Shown: in pieces, positions 1 through 9,540 of the stretch
How the letters are laid out: each line of letters starts with the position of its first letter
Position numbering within the stretch: position 1 is the first letter of the stretch
From: Provencibacterium sp.
GTDB lineage: Bacteria; Bacillota; Clostridia; Oscillospirales; Ruminococcaceae
DNA: 41,104 nucleotides
Assembly: GCA_022793895.1 (NCBI GenBank)
Contig: JAAWDS010000005.1
Coordinates: forward strand, 1-41,104
Direction of reading: 5' to 3'
The notes under the pieces: model-generated
The model's input: only the letters and a program-made list of their open reading frames with translations
What the model was told of the DNA's origin: nothing
Database searches by the model: none
Position numbers and translations under genes: made by a program

Positions 1-27
1 CAGCGTGTCGACAAAGTCGACACGCTG
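1..27. repeat. Perfect inverted repeat, 12-bp arms
   Basis: Arms CAGCGTGTCGAC and GTCGACACGCTG flank an AAA loop, giving a perfect 12-bp stem. It lies at the window edge, downstream of the minus-strand sulfatase gene. No T-run follows on either visible side, so it does not look like a simple terminator. It resembles a dispersed palindromic repeat; this cannot be confirmed from one copy. Confidence 0.6.
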
Positions 28-276
28 CATGGAGGAACCGCCAATCGCTGCGGCTAGCGCCTAGCTCTGTCCGTTCCCCCATGGACCCCTTCGAAGTCGC
101 AAAGCGGCTCCGGAAGCCCACCGGGCTTCCTCACCGCCGCTTCGCTCTAGAGGTGTTCCTCCGGCGGTACACGCCCGCCTCCGGAACCAATTTATTGTTT
201 TATGGGCTTTTTTGACAGCCTGAGTCCCCCTGGCTTTGCCAGGAGGACTATCTTCTACGCTGAAGAAGTTAGAGCT
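28..276. other. Non-coding, highly structured intergenic region
   Basis: No convincing gene is visible. The stretch contains nested complementary segments: GGAGGAAC (31-38) with GTTCCTCC (155-162), AAGCGGC (102-108) with GCCGCTT (136-142), and an inner hairpin GGAAGCCC (112-119)/GGGCTTCC (123-130). Another hairpin, CCTGGC-TTT-GCCAGG, lies near 229-243. It could be a structured RNA or a folded small repeat element. I do not recognise a known family. Confidence 0.4.
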
Positions 277-1680
277 TTAGTGTTCCTTTCCCGTCATAGG
301 CGCGGCTATCCCCCGGTGGTTCTGGTATCCCACCGGATGGCTGCGCCAGCGCGTGTCCGCTACCCATTCCAATGAAGCGAAGTTATCCTCCGTCTGCCGC
401 AGATGCTTTTGCAGCAGCGCTCGCATCTCCTCCAGCACACCGGCGGCGGAGGGATCCTGCGCCAGATTTTTCTGCTCGCCAGGATCCTCTTCCAGATCGA
501 ACAGCTCTTCCCCCGCTCCTTCGATATAACGGGTGTATTTATACCGTTCGGTCCGGATCATCCGTCCGGGCGAAACGGTGTAGCCCCATTCGGTGTGCCA
601 TTCGCTGGCGACATATTCCCTATCCGGGAGCGCGCCGCCGGATAGGGCAGGGGAAAGATCCCGGCCCTGCAAGCCCTCCGGGGCGGGAATACCCGCCCAG
701 CCGCAGAGGGTTGGGAACAGATCGAGAAGGGAAACCAGCCCGCTTTTCTTCCCCGGAAGGACGCCGGGGCCCTTGAAGATCAGAGGGACGCGGGTCGTTT
801 CCTCATAGAAATCCACCTGCTTGTTGACCCTGCCCCGCGCCGCCATGTTGTCGCCATGGTCGGCCATCAGCACGAAAAGGCTGTTTTGGGGGGTGAAGCC
901 CTGCGCCTCCAGGGCATCCAGCACCTGACCGGCCGCCCGGTCCGCTAAGGACAGGTAGTGGTAATAGGCGCGCAGATATTCCCGGAAGTTTTCCGGCGTC
1001 CAGCCTGCCGCCTGCGCCTGCCGGTTGTTGGTGCAGCAGGCGTATTGAACGGCCCTTGGCCGCCCGGCGATATCCGGAAATTCAAAATTTTCCGGCAGGG
1101 GCGGCAGCGGGTCCCCGCTGTCCACCGATGGGTGGACACCCTGGTTTTCCCCTACCCACCCGCAGATATTGTGCGGATTGATGATGTCGGCCGCCAGCAG
1201 CAGCGGGCGCTCATCCGTCCGTTGCTGAAGATAGCGGCCGATCGCCTGCACCGTATAGTTATCGCGGAAGGTATCCTGGTTTTGCGGGTAGGCGGGATGG
1301 ACCGGGGCGGAGACGGTTTGCTCCTCCGGCGCGCAGGCAAAGCCGCGCAGCGTGCCGCCGTCGTGGGTTTTTCCAAAGTGCACCGTCTCATAGCCGGCGG
1401 CGGAAAAAACCTCGCCCAGCGTTGGAAAGGGAGGAAGCGATCCATCCTTTCTCCAACTGCCGCCGTTCGAGAGCACATGGGTCTCATGCGGGTACCGCCC
1501 GGTCCAGAAGGCGGCGCGCGCAGGCTGGCATAGGGGATAGGGCGTATAGCAGCCGTCGATCGCCAGGCCGCCCGCCGCAAGCCGGTCCAGATGGGGGGTG
1601 CGCGCGAAGGTATTCCCATAAGCGGGCAGCGCCCGCCAAGTCACCTGATCCAAAATAAGCAGAATGATATTTGGTTTCAT
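277..1680 (-). CDS. Cys-type sulfatase (arylsulfatase-like)
   Basis: This 467-aa protein belongs to the sulfatase/alkaline phosphatase superfamily and should hydrolyse sulfate esters from a sulfated glycan or related substrate. The signature CQPARAAFWTGR begins at Cys51. In this family that Cys is converted to the formylglycine nucleophile, in anaerobes by a radical-SAM maturase, which is not in this window. The N-terminal ILLILDQ strand and the later LMADHGDN motif fit the metal site. No signal peptide is visible, so it is probably cytoplasmic and acts on imported oligosaccharides. The ATG is preceded by GGGAGG. It is the last gene of the transporter-fucosidase operon, about 100 bp after the fucosidase. 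The exact substrate cannot be deduced. Confidence 0.9.
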   Translation of the reverse strand: MKPNIILLILDQVTWRALPAYGNTFARTPHLDRLAAGGLAIDGCYTPYPLCQPARAAFWTGRYPHETHVLSNGGSWRKDGSLPPFPTLGEVFSAAGYETVHFGKTHDGGTLRGFACAPEEQTVSAPVHPAYPQNQDTFRDNYTVQAIGRYLQQRTDERPLLLAADIINPHNICGWVGENQGVHPSVDSGDPLPPLPENFEFPDIAGRPRAVQYACCTNNRQAQAAGWTPENFREYLRAYYHYLSLADRAAGQVLDALEAQGFTPQNSLFVLMADHGDNMAARGRVNKQVDFYEETTRVPLIFKGPGVLPGKKSGLVSLLDLFPTLCGWAGIPAPEGLQGRDLSPALSGGALPDREYVASEWHTEWGYTVSPGRMIRTERYKYTRYIEGAGEELFDLEEDPGEQKNLAQDPSAAGVLEEMRALLQKHLRQTEDNFASLEWVADTRWRSHPVGYQNHRGIAAPMTGKEH

Positions 1681-1779
1681 ACCGTTGCCTCCCGTTGAAT
1701 AGTTGAACCTAGTATAGCACCGTTTTTTCCTAGTTGTAAAGGGAGGGGCGTTGGATGCGGCGGGCTTAGAGATAGGGAG

Positions 1780-3150
1780 TCACCGCAGCAAGGCAAAGCA
1801 GTCGGCATATTCGGCGCCAACCATGGAAACCTCAGAGGTGTCCATCGTGACTTGTTCTCCGTCCTGCACAAAAGGAATCGTCTGGCCGGTACGCAGGAGG
1901 CGGATGCCTTTGACTGCAAACGGGACGTGGGCGATGATGTAAGGCGCCATATAGGGGGTATCTTCGTATAGGTAAAAGCAGTAGTCGGCGTTTTCCTGGC
2001 GGGTATAGCGCAGGTTGCGTTTGCGGATGGGCTTGCAGGGGGAAATTGAAGATCCATAGATGGCCTCACAGTTAGGAGAGAGCCAGTTGCCGAGTTGGCG
2101 CAGGCGGTGCACCATCGTCCGCGGCAGCTCCCCATCCGGCTGCGGCGTGATGTTGAGAGCCAGGTTGCCGCCCTTGGAGACGATATCGATGAAGGTGTGA
2201 ACAATCTCTCTGGTGGATTTGCAGACGTCGTCATACCGGAAGGAGAAGCTGTTGCCGACGGTCAGGTTTGATTCCCAGGGAATATCCAGTGCTTCTTCCG
2301 GCACACGCTGTTCCGGCGTCACAATATTTTCATAGGGGCCGCCCACCGTGCGGTCGCAAACGATCAGATGCGGCTGCGTGGTGGAGCGGATCTCTCCGAT
2401 GATCTCCGCCAGCCGCAGATCCTGCCCGCCGTTGTCTGGGCGGACCCAGCCGCCGTCCAGCCAAAGGGTATCGATCTTCCCATATTCGCTGGTCAGTTCC
2501 CGGAACTGCTGGTGGGTGTACTGTACAAATTCCTCCCAGAGCATGGGGTGCTCGCTGATGTTGTAATTCGGGTTTCGGGTTGGAGCAGGGCCGAAAGCGC
2601 GATGCCAATAAGCGTCGCTATGCCAGTCGGCCTTGGAGAAATAAGCAGAGATGGCCAATCCCTCGGCGCGGAAAGCGTTGAACAGCTCTTTGGTTATGTT
2701 GGCGTATTTGTGCCGGGAGAAGGGGCAGCTGGGATGGGTGATGCGGTAATCGGTTGTTTTGGTGTCGAACATACAGAAGCCGTCGTGGTGCTTGGTGGTG
2801 AAGAGCAGATATTGAAAGCCGCAGTCTTTGGCGAGTCTTGCCCACCGGTCCGGGCGGAAACGGATGGGATTGAAGGTCTCGTTGAGCGTCCAATACTGCT
2901 GCTTAAACTCCTCGATATTCTCCACCCAGTCTATATCCCTTTGACTCCATAGCCGGTCGCCGTCGGAAAGCGGCCAGGAGGTATTGATCCCTAGCTGGGT
3001 GACGGGCGACCAGTGGACCATAAAGCCCAGCTTCAATCCCCGGAACCACTCCAGATGCTTTCGGACTTCGGGATTGTCTACAGGAACATAGTCTCTCTTT
3101 TCGGTATAGCTATGTGTGCCATCGGTAAGGATGGTCTTAGCCTTTTCCAC
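1780..3150 (-). CDS. GH29 alpha-L-fucosidase
   Basis: This 456-aa enzyme should release alpha-linked L-fucose from oligosaccharides. Family GH29 marks are the N-terminal WFRGLKLGFMVHWSP segment (residues 35-49), the HHDGF motif (121-125), and IDTLWLDGGW, in which Asp232 is the expected catalytic nucleophile. The C-terminal ~100 residues form the usual small beta domain. There is no signal peptide, so action on imported sugars is likely. The start is a GTG at 3150 preceded by GGAGG. It sits between the solute-binding protein gene and the sulfatase gene on the same strand, implying a coordinated role in desulfating and defucosylating glycans. A 13-bp inverted repeat separates it from the upstream gene. 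Confidence 0.92.
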   Translation of the reverse strand: MEKAKTILTDGTHSYTEKRDYVPVDNPEVRKHLEWFRGLKLGFMVHWSPVTQLGINTSWPLSDGDRLWSQRDIDWVENIEEFKQQYWTLNETFNPIRFRPDRWARLAKDCGFQYLLFTTKHHDGFCMFDTKTTDYRITHPSCPFSRHKYANITKELFNAFRAEGLAISAYFSKADWHSDAYWHRAFGPAPTRNPNYNISEHPMLWEEFVQYTHQQFRELTSEYGKIDTLWLDGGWVRPDNGGQDLRLAEIIGEIRSTTQPHLIVCDRTVGGPYENIVTPEQRVPEEALDIPWESNLTVGNSFSFRYDDVCKSTREIVHTFIDIVSKGGNLALNITPQPDGELPRTMVHRLRQLGNWLSPNCEAIYGSSISPCKPIRKRNLRYTRQENADYCFYLYEDTPYMAPYIIAHVPFAVKGIRLLRTGQTIPFVQDGEQVTMDTSEVSMVGAEYADCFALLR

Positions 3151-3169
3151 TTTTCAAAACCTCCAAAAT

Positions 3170-3209
3170 TTTCAGACAGAGAAGGTAAATCCCCTCTCTC
3201 TGTCTGAAA
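3170..3209 (-). repeat. Intercistronic inverted repeat
   Basis: TTTCAGACAGAGA (3170-3182) and TCTCTGTCTGAAA (3197-3209) form a perfect 13-bp stem with a 14-nt loop, between the solute-binding protein and fucosidase genes. It lacks a clear downstream U-run on the minus strand, so it may be a weak terminator or an mRNA 3' stabiliser that raises binding-protein levels over the downstream enzymes. Confidence 0.6.
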
Positions 3210-3216
3210 GAATCGT

Positions 3217-4956
3217 TTATTTATACTGACGGTCATAGGCGGCTTGGCGGATCTCCAGCAGCCGGTTGAGGTTCATGCTGTCAAATTCCTTCAGATAGCT
3301 ATCCCATTCGGTATCAAGATCGCGCGAGCCTAGGATAAACAGTACCATCTGCTCCTCAATGTAGGACGATACAGTAGAGGTCAACTGAGCGACCTCGGAG
3401 GCTTCCTCCTCGGTAAGATAAGCGTCCGGCAGGTGATTCTGCGCGTGGGCATAGGGCTCGTAGAAATCGCGGGTGGCTTCAAAGAGCCGGACCTCGTTGT
3501 CACGGATACGGTAGTCAGGATCGCTGTAGTCCACATATTGGGCAAGACGGAAGTCCGAGGTTCTGCGGGCAAGGGTGATATTCTGCGCGCGGACAAAGTT
3601 ATCCGTTCCGGCCGGGATTTTGATCGACTGGTAGAGCGCGGGTTCGCCGTTGATACCCTTGGAGCCCTCTGTAGGGATAATACGTCCTGTGTCCGGCATG
3701 CCGATTTGGGAATTCAGCGTGCATTCCTCGCTGTAGAGCCCATCGGCCCAGCGGAAGGCCAGCTCCGGGTTTTCGCAGGCGCTGGTGATGATGAAATAGC
3801 CGCTGTAATAGGGCTGGCCGGTGATGGGGGTGTTCTGGTAGCCGGCAGGCCCCTTGAGCGGTGCGAGCGGCCCATAGTTTTTCGTTCTTTGGTCAGGGGT
3901 GTTGTCGATGGTATCGGTGATGTTGGTTGCCGTCATGTGCGGATAGGCACCCAACTTCATCCCCTCCGGATCGATGGCGAACTGCTTGAGCTGATCCCCC
4001 GTTTGAGTGTAGGTGGAGGCGTCCAGCAGTCCTTCCTCTACCAGACTCCGGATATAGGCAAGCCCGTCTTTGTATTCCGGCTGTGTTGCCGCGCAGGCAA
4101 CCTTGCCGTTATCGTCCACATAGAGCATATCGGGGGAGTTGGGGCAATAGAGGAAGGAGTTTAGCAGGAAGAGGTTGGGGTTGCCGTTGGAGCCATATGC
4201 TTTCGAGCCCATAATCGGGATCTCATCCGCCTTGCCGTTCCCGTTGGGATCGTTGTTTTTAAAGGCGCGCAGCACCTCGCGGAACTCCTCGGTTGTGGTG
4301 GGAGCGGGGAGCTTCAGCGTATCCAGCCAGGTCTGATTGATCCACAGCTTGCCGGTGTAGGTACAGTGGTAGCAATCGTTGATGTTGGGAAGCGAGTAGA
4401 TGTTGCCGTCCGTCGCCGTAATAGCGGCGGGAAGCTGGCCGCTATACAGAGAAAAGACTTCCTGGGTCTCTTTACCCCATTTTTCAATATAGCTGTTGAG
4501 CGGGAGGAAAACGCCCTGCGAGCCATAGAGCATTTCTAGGCTGGGGGTAACGCCGAGGCTCGCGCCGCAGCACATCATCATATCAGGATAGTCGCCGCTA
4601 ACCAGCATTAGGTTGACCTGTTCCACCATGGCCGCCGCCGGCACCTCGGTGAAATTGATGTGTACGCCGGTCTTTTCCTCATACCATTTATAGAACTCAT
4701 TCTGATCGAGAGGCCCGACCGTTGCGGAATCCTGGATCATCAGGCTGAATTCCACCTTTTCATCCGTCAGCGGGAAGGAACCGGCCTCTGCGGAAAGCCC
4801 GCCGGCGCTCTCGCTGCCGGAGCTTTCCGCCGCGGAGGAGACGGGGGCCGTACTGGAGCTCTCCGGCGCCGGAGAGCTGTCGTTGGACTGGCTGCATCCG
4901 GCAACTAGAGAGGCCAGCATAGAAGCTAGCAGCAGGAAGGAAATTCCCTTTTTCAT
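3217..4956 (-). CDS. Lipoprotein solute-binding protein of sugar ABC transporter (LplA-like)
   Basis: This 579-aa extracellular solute-binding protein captures oligosaccharides for the adjacent permeases. The N-terminus MKKGISFLLLASMLASLVAGC is a lipoprotein signal with lipobox LVAGC. Cys21 would be lipidated, followed by a Ser/Pro/Glu-rich linker to about residue 55. The body has the fold expected of LplA/YtcQ-type binding proteins: a VNLMLVSGDYPDM segment, a calcium-site-like stretch NNDPNGNGKADEIP and a C-terminal LDTEWDSYLKEFD segment. It follows the two permease genes by 33 bp on the same strand. The neighbouring fucosidase and sulfatase suggest a fucosylated or sulfated oligosaccharide ligand; this is inference. 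Confidence 0.92.
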   Translation of the reverse strand: MKKGISFLLLASMLASLVAGCSQSNDSSPAPESSSTAPVSSAAESSGSESAGGLSAEAGSFPLTDEKVEFSLMIQDSATVGPLDQNEFYKWYEEKTGVHINFTEVPAAAMVEQVNLMLVSGDYPDMMMCCGASLGVTPSLEMLYGSQGVFLPLNSYIEKWGKETQEVFSLYSGQLPAAITATDGNIYSLPNINDCYHCTYTGKLWINQTWLDTLKLPAPTTTEEFREVLRAFKNNDPNGNGKADEIPIMGSKAYGSNGNPNLFLLNSFLYCPNSPDMLYVDDNGKVACAATQPEYKDGLAYIRSLVEEGLLDASTYTQTGDQLKQFAIDPEGMKLGAYPHMTATNITDTIDNTPDQRTKNYGPLAPLKGPAGYQNTPITGQPYYSGYFIITSACENPELAFRWADGLYSEECTLNSQIGMPDTGRIIPTEGSKGINGEPALYQSIKIPAGTDNFVRAQNITLARRTSDFRLAQYVDYSDPDYRIRDNEVRLFEATRDFYEPYAHAQNHLPDAYLTEEEASEVAQLTSTVSSYIEEQMVLFILGSRDLDTEWDSYLKEFDSMNLNRLLEIRQAAYDRQYK

Positions 4957-4989
4957 TTCGATTCTCCTTTTTATTTGTTTATTCTGCCG

Positions 4990-5901
4990 TTATCCCTTTA
5001 TGGCGCCGACCATAACGCCTTTCACAAAATGCTTTTGGACAAAGGGATAAAGGATCAGCATGGGGAGGGATCCAATGACGATGGTGGAATATTTGAGCAG
5101 ATCGGAAAGCCCCTGGCGTTCCTCATACTCGGCCACGTCCACCATCATCTGCTCCATCATCTGAGACTCGATCAGAATGTTCTTCAGGACAACCTGAAGG
5201 ATCTGTTTATCCTGATCCTTGATGTAAATGAGCGCATTGAAATAGGAATTCCAGTGGCCGACCGCATAATACATGACCAACACTGCGATGATCGGAACCG
5301 ACAGAGGGAGAACGATGCGCAGCAGGAAACCTGCTTCGCTGCACCCGTCTAGCTGGCCCGCCTCATACAGCTCTTCGGGAATGCTCGTCTGAAAATAAGT
5401 GCGCGCGATAATCACATTGGAAACGCCTACTGCACCGGGTAGGATTAGCGCCCACATGCTGTCATAGAGGTGTAGATCCCGAATCAGCAGAAAGGTGGGG
5501 ACCATACCGCCGCTAAAGAACATGGTAAAAGCCATGATTCCGGTGAACACGCCGCGCCCATAGAAGGTTTTTCGGGACAGCGGATAGGCCGCCATGATGG
5601 TCAACACGATATTCAGTCCGGTCCCTGCGGCCGTTATCATCACCGAATTTAAAAAACTGCGCAGGATCTGCCGGTTTTTAAAAACAGCCGTATAGCCGCG
5701 CAGATTGAAATCCACCGGGAAAATCCACATTTTCCCAGAGGATACGGCATAAGGAGAGCTGAAGGAGGCGCTGGTAACATAGAGGATCGGATAGGCCACA
5801 ATGACCAGGATGGCGAAAAGAAACAGATAGTTTGCCACGGTAAAAACCCGGTCGCCTATTGTCAGGGCCGTCCGGCGCTCTTTTCCGAAAGATACTTTCA
5901 C
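4990..5901 (-). CDS. Sugar ABC transporter permease (LplC/YtcP-like)
   Basis: This 303-aa inner-membrane permease has about six hydrophobic segments. The first is around residues 24-44 and the last is near the C-terminus. The EAA loop, EAGQLDGCSEAGFLLRIVLP, docks the ATPase in binding-protein-dependent importers. The C-terminal QKHFVKGVMVGAIKG is typical of the LplC/YtcP branch of the CUT1 family. The gene starts 14 bp after the other permease gene, so the two are cotranscribed. No ATP-binding subunit is encoded nearby; CUT1 importers in Bacillota often share one MsmX-type ATPase encoded elsewhere. Confidence 0.92.
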   Translation of the reverse strand: MKVSFGKERRTALTIGDRVFTVANYLFLFAILVIVAYPILYVTSASFSSPYAVSSGKMWIFPVDFNLRGYTAVFKNRQILRSFLNSVMITAAGTGLNIVLTIMAAYPLSRKTFYGRGVFTGIMAFTMFFSGGMVPTFLLIRDLHLYDSMWALILPGAVGVSNVIIARTYFQTSIPEELYEAGQLDGCSEAGFLLRIVLPLSVPIIAVLVMYYAVGHWNSYFNALIYIKDQDKQILQVVLKNILIESQMMEQMMVDVAEYEERQGLSDLLKYSTIVIGSLPMLILYPFVQKHFVKGVMVGAIKG

Positions 5902-5915
5902 TGCTGGAGCCTCCT

Positions 5916-6878
5916 TTAAAACAGACTGGTTTCACTGACTTTGCCGGCTATCCAGTTCACCGACAGCAATAGTATTACATTGATAATGTTGTTAAACAAA
6001 CCGACTGCGGCGGAAAGGCTGTATTGCGCCTCCACCAGTCCAACCCGGTAGACATAAGTAGCGATGATATCTGAGGCGGACATGTTCACCGAGTTTTGCA
6101 TCAACAGTACCTTTTCAAACCCTACGTTCATAATCTTGCCGCTGTTGAGGATCAAAAGAATGATGATGGTGGGGGAGATTCCGGGAAGATCAATATGCCA
6201 GATGCGTTTGAGCTTGGTAGCGCCGTCCACGATAGCGGCTTCATGCAGCGCGGGATCGATTCCGGACAGGGCTGCAAAATAGATGATGGAATTATACCCC
6301 ATCCCCTGCCAGACACCCGACCAGACATAGATCGATTTGAAATATTCCGGTTTGGCCATAAAATCCACCGTTTCTCCGCCTAGCATCATGATAAGCTGGT
6401 TGATAAAGCCGGTGCGCGGGGAGAGTACCATCAGTACAACGCTGGTCATTACCACCACCGAAATAAAGTGGGGCATGTAAGAGACGAACTGTACTGTTTT
6501 GCGTATGAAGCGGTTGGAGCATTCGTTGATGGAGATAGCCAGCAGAATGGGGATCGGAAAGCCTGCGATCAGCGCATAGATGCTGATCCCCAGCGTGTTC
6601 TTCATCAGGCGGGGGAAGTGATAGGAACCTAAAAACTGCTTAAAATATTTTAACCCCACCCATTCGCTGCCCCAGATGCCCTTCGTTGCTATAAAGTTTT
6701 TAAAGGCAATCTGAACGCCGTACATCGGTGCGTAATAGAACACCAGGATGAAGGCGAGAGGGACGGCAATGATCAGATAGAGCTGCCAATTCCTTTTTAG
6801 CTTTTTAATGATCTCTCTTGTCCTTTTCCTCCGGGCAGCCGCTTTTTGGCCGTTTGCAGCATTCAAGATTGTCTGCAC
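5916..6878 (-). CDS. Sugar ABC transporter permease (LplB/YteP-like)
   Basis: This 320-aa permease is the partner of the LplC-like protein. A basic N-terminus precedes the first membrane segment (LYLIIAVPLAFILVFYYAP), and about six segments follow. The EAA loop is EAAIVDGATKLKRIWHIDLP. I chose the GTG at 6878 because AAAGGAGAG sits just upstream. An in-frame ATG at 6950 has no comparable binding site and would add 24 atypical residues. This is the first gene of the five-gene glycan operon, facing away from the AraC-type regulator. Confidence 0.9.
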   Translation of the reverse strand: MQTILNAANGQKAAARRKRTREIIKKLKRNWQLYLIIAVPLAFILVFYYAPMYGVQIAFKNFIATKGIWGSEWVGLKYFKQFLGSYHFPRLMKNTLGISIYALIAGFPIPILLAISINECSNRFIRKTVQFVSYMPHFISVVVMTSVVLMVLSPRTGFINQLIMMLGGETVDFMAKPEYFKSIYVWSGVWQGMGYNSIIYFAALSGIDPALHEAAIVDGATKLKRIWHIDLPGISPTIIILLILNSGKIMNVGFEKVLLMQNSVNMSASDIIATYVYRVGLVEAQYSLSAAVGLFNNIINVILLLSVNWIAGKVSETSLF

Positions 6879-7193
6879 AGAAAAATCTCTCCTTTCATTT
6901 CCAATCGTTTTTTGCTTATCCGCACAGATCAAATATTCTGGAAACTGCATGAACTGCTTGTTTAAGCGCGTTCATATCCTATCATGGGGGGGATGAAATT
7001 TACAACCGGCAGCTTCTGCGAAAAGAGGGGAATTCCTTGGAATCCATACCATGCAGATTCTTTGAAACCATACTTTCTTTTGTTTTTGATCTCCTGCGAT
7101 TGACAGGGCAGAGGGGATTTGTTAAGATAAGGTCATCCAGACGACGGTTGCCAAAGCCCTAAAACGTTTTCTTTTATGAGGGAGGAGGCCGCT
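6879..7193. other. Divergent intergenic region of the glycan locus
   Basis: It contains no gene. It separates the transporter operon (minus) from its likely regulator (plus). On the minus strand a possible promoter is TTGTAA (7000-7005), an 18-nt spacer containing seven C, and TAGGAT (6976-6981). This is a weak match, as expected for an activator-dependent promoter. Regulator-binding sites should lie here, but I see no convincing direct repeats. Confidence 0.4.
7100..7128 (+). promoter_or_regulatory. Sigma-A promoter of the AraC-type regulator
   Basis: TTGACA (7100-7105), a 17-nt spacer and TAAGAT (7123-7128) lie 65 bp before the regulator's TTG start. Confidence 0.7.
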
Positions 7194-9483
7194 TTGCGGA
7201 TATGCCAAAACCGCCTGTTCATACAAGTTTATTTCCCCTTTTTGATTTTTATTGTTATTCCCATACTGCTGCTCAACAGCGCCGCCTTCCAGCTTCTTCA
7301 GGGCATTCGGGAGCGGGACTATCGCGAAAATCTTTCCCAGACCGAAGCGGTGGGCGGCCTACTCAGCGCTACCCTGCAAGCAAGCGTCTCGCTCTCGCGC
7401 AAACTCACCATTGACAACGACCTGCAGAAGCTGGCCTATCTGGAAGTGCAGAAAGACACGGCAGACTATGCCCAGCTGCGTGCTGTGGACGCTGTTTTTC
7501 AAAAATATACGGCGGCAAAGGGCGAAGATTATTCTCTGCATATCTTCTATAACGGCAACGCCATCCTGCTTTCTACGGACGGAAGTTGCAGCGATTTTTC
7601 CTATTTCTATAAAAAATCCTATCAATTTGGCGACTACTCTTTGGATGATCTGAAAAGGATCGCAGACGCTGCCGATTATGCGCCGCAGTTTTATCCCCAT
7701 CAGTCTTTTCTGATCAACGGAATATCCTACGACGGCTTTTTTTACACCAGCGCACTGAACAAGCCGGTAAGCAGCCGGCAGAGCAAGGGGCTGATCCTCT
7801 CGGTCATCCGTCAGGAGCTGACGGACCGCCTTTTCCGTCCTCTCCTTCAAAACGGCGGCTTTTGCTATCTCACCGATCGCAGCGGCCGGCTGCTGAACGT
7901 ATCCGGAACGGCTGATTGTGAGATCCGGACCTATCTTCCCACCGATGCTAGCGGATACCTTCCCGGCGATATCTATGGAAGCCGGTATATGGTATCCTAC
8001 GTCTGCCTGCCCGAAGGGATCAATCTCTATGCGGTGAAGCCTGCCAGTACCATCGTAGCCAACACCCGCTTACTTCTGTTCATGGTGCTCGGACTGGACG
8101 CCGCCTGCATAGTCATATGCACCCTTGCAGTGATCCCCATTGCTAAAAGGCGGATGAGAAAGCTACAGAAGGCTTTTTCCATGCTCGATCTTTCTCATGA
8201 GGAGCAAAATCGTGATTATTACGATCGTTTGAATCAGGGAATCGCCGCTTTGTTGGATAAAAACCACCAACTATCCGCAAACCTATCCCACGATATTTTC
8301 CTGCTGCGGTATGAGTTTTGGAATAAGCTCCTGCGAGGCAGCTTCAGCGGAGAGACCGAACTGTATCAGTTGGCGGCGTCTTCAGATATTGATTTGGAAT
8401 CTGACTATTTTGGCCTGCTCCTCCTTGCAGTCAAACGGGAGGGGGGATCCCTTTGTTTTTTCTGCCGGGGAACACTTGGAAGAGGAGCCTGTTCGCCTCT
8501 ACCGGGAAGAATTGACCGATCATATAGAGTCTTTGATGGCGCTGCATGGATATGTCTATAACATGTCTGTCCAACAAATCGTTTTACTGCTGCGTGTTTC
8601 GGAGGCGGAGAAACTGGATTACTGCCAGCTGGCTGAAAAACTGTTGGACTCGCTGCCGGCGGCCCCGCAGGGAATCGCCGTGCGTTGTGCAGGCAGCCGC
8701 CTTTTTTCGTCGCCCATGTCGGCGGGTGATGAATTTGCTTATTGCAACAATATCCTGCTGCAATATTCGGACATCCTTTCTGAAACCTCTCCAGCCATCA
8801 TTTGGAGTCCCAAGGAGTATGAACGCTGCGACAGCCTCTATTTCCCAAAGAAGATCTACGATCAGATGACGGCGTCTATCCAGGCCGGGGAAAGGCAGAA
8901 AGCGGCGGACTGCCTGAAGGAAATACTCCGCTGCAACTTTAGCAGCAGCCATCCGATTACGCCGGAGATGAGCACGGTGTTGATTACCCGTCTCAAACTG
9001 ATCATGATGGAAGCCTATCGAGAAGAAATGGGGTTTGATCTGTACAAGGCTCTCAAGCAGATCGATGCGCTCCCTTCCGATGCGGCGAAAATATCCGTTT
9101 TTATCGAGCTGACGGATAAACTGTGCGTTTATTACCAGGAAAATCTCCATCAAAAAACCGAGAAGCTGCGCAGAAAAATGACGCAGTATATCGATGAGCA
9201 GTTCACTTCTCCCTCCTTTTCGCTTACTGAAGCAGCCTCCCATTGCGGTTTCAGCGATTCCTATTTTTCTGTTTTGTTTCGAGAGATCATGCAGGAAAAC
9301 TTTTCCACCTATGTAGACCGGTTAAAAATGACCCTGGCGGATCGGTTGATCCGGGAAACTGATTTGAAGATAGATGAGGTAGCTCGTCGAGTAGGCTATA
9401 GCGATACCAACGCTTTCCGCCGTTCCTATAAAAAGCGCTTTTCCATTAGCCCCAGCCAGCGAAGAAGCCAACAAAATTCCTGA
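7194..9483 (+). pseudogene. Membrane-anchored AraC-family sensor-regulator, frameshifted
   Basis: Two overlapping reading frames together encode one protein of about 760 aa. An N-terminal membrane segment (VYFPFLIFIVIPILLLNSA), an extracytoplasmic sensor of about 250 residues and a second membrane segment precede a cytoplasmic region and a C-terminal AraC DNA-binding domain with two helix-turn-helix units (SLTEAASHCGFSDSYFS and KIDEVARRVGYSDTNAFRR). The frame changes in GGGAGGGGGG, at the G6 run 8441-8446. Removing one G restores a continuous frame that reads AVKREGDPFVFSAGE. The TTG at 7194 follows GGAGGAGG at 7181-7188; the in-frame ATG at 7176 lies upstream of that site. The position suggests it activates the divergent transporter-fucosidase-sulfatase operon. 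Loss of function, phase variation and a sequencing error are all possible. Confidence 0.85.
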
Positions 9484-9500
9484 AAACAGAACTCCAAAAA

Positions 9501-9535
9501 ATCCTCTCTGGACGAACCCCCAGAGAGGATTTTTT
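9501..9535 (+). terminator. Intrinsic terminator after the regulator
   Basis: The stem ATCCTCTCTGG / CCAGAGAGGAT is followed by TTTTT, 18 bp after the regulator's stop codon. Confidence 0.9.
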
Positions 9536-9540
9536 ACACT

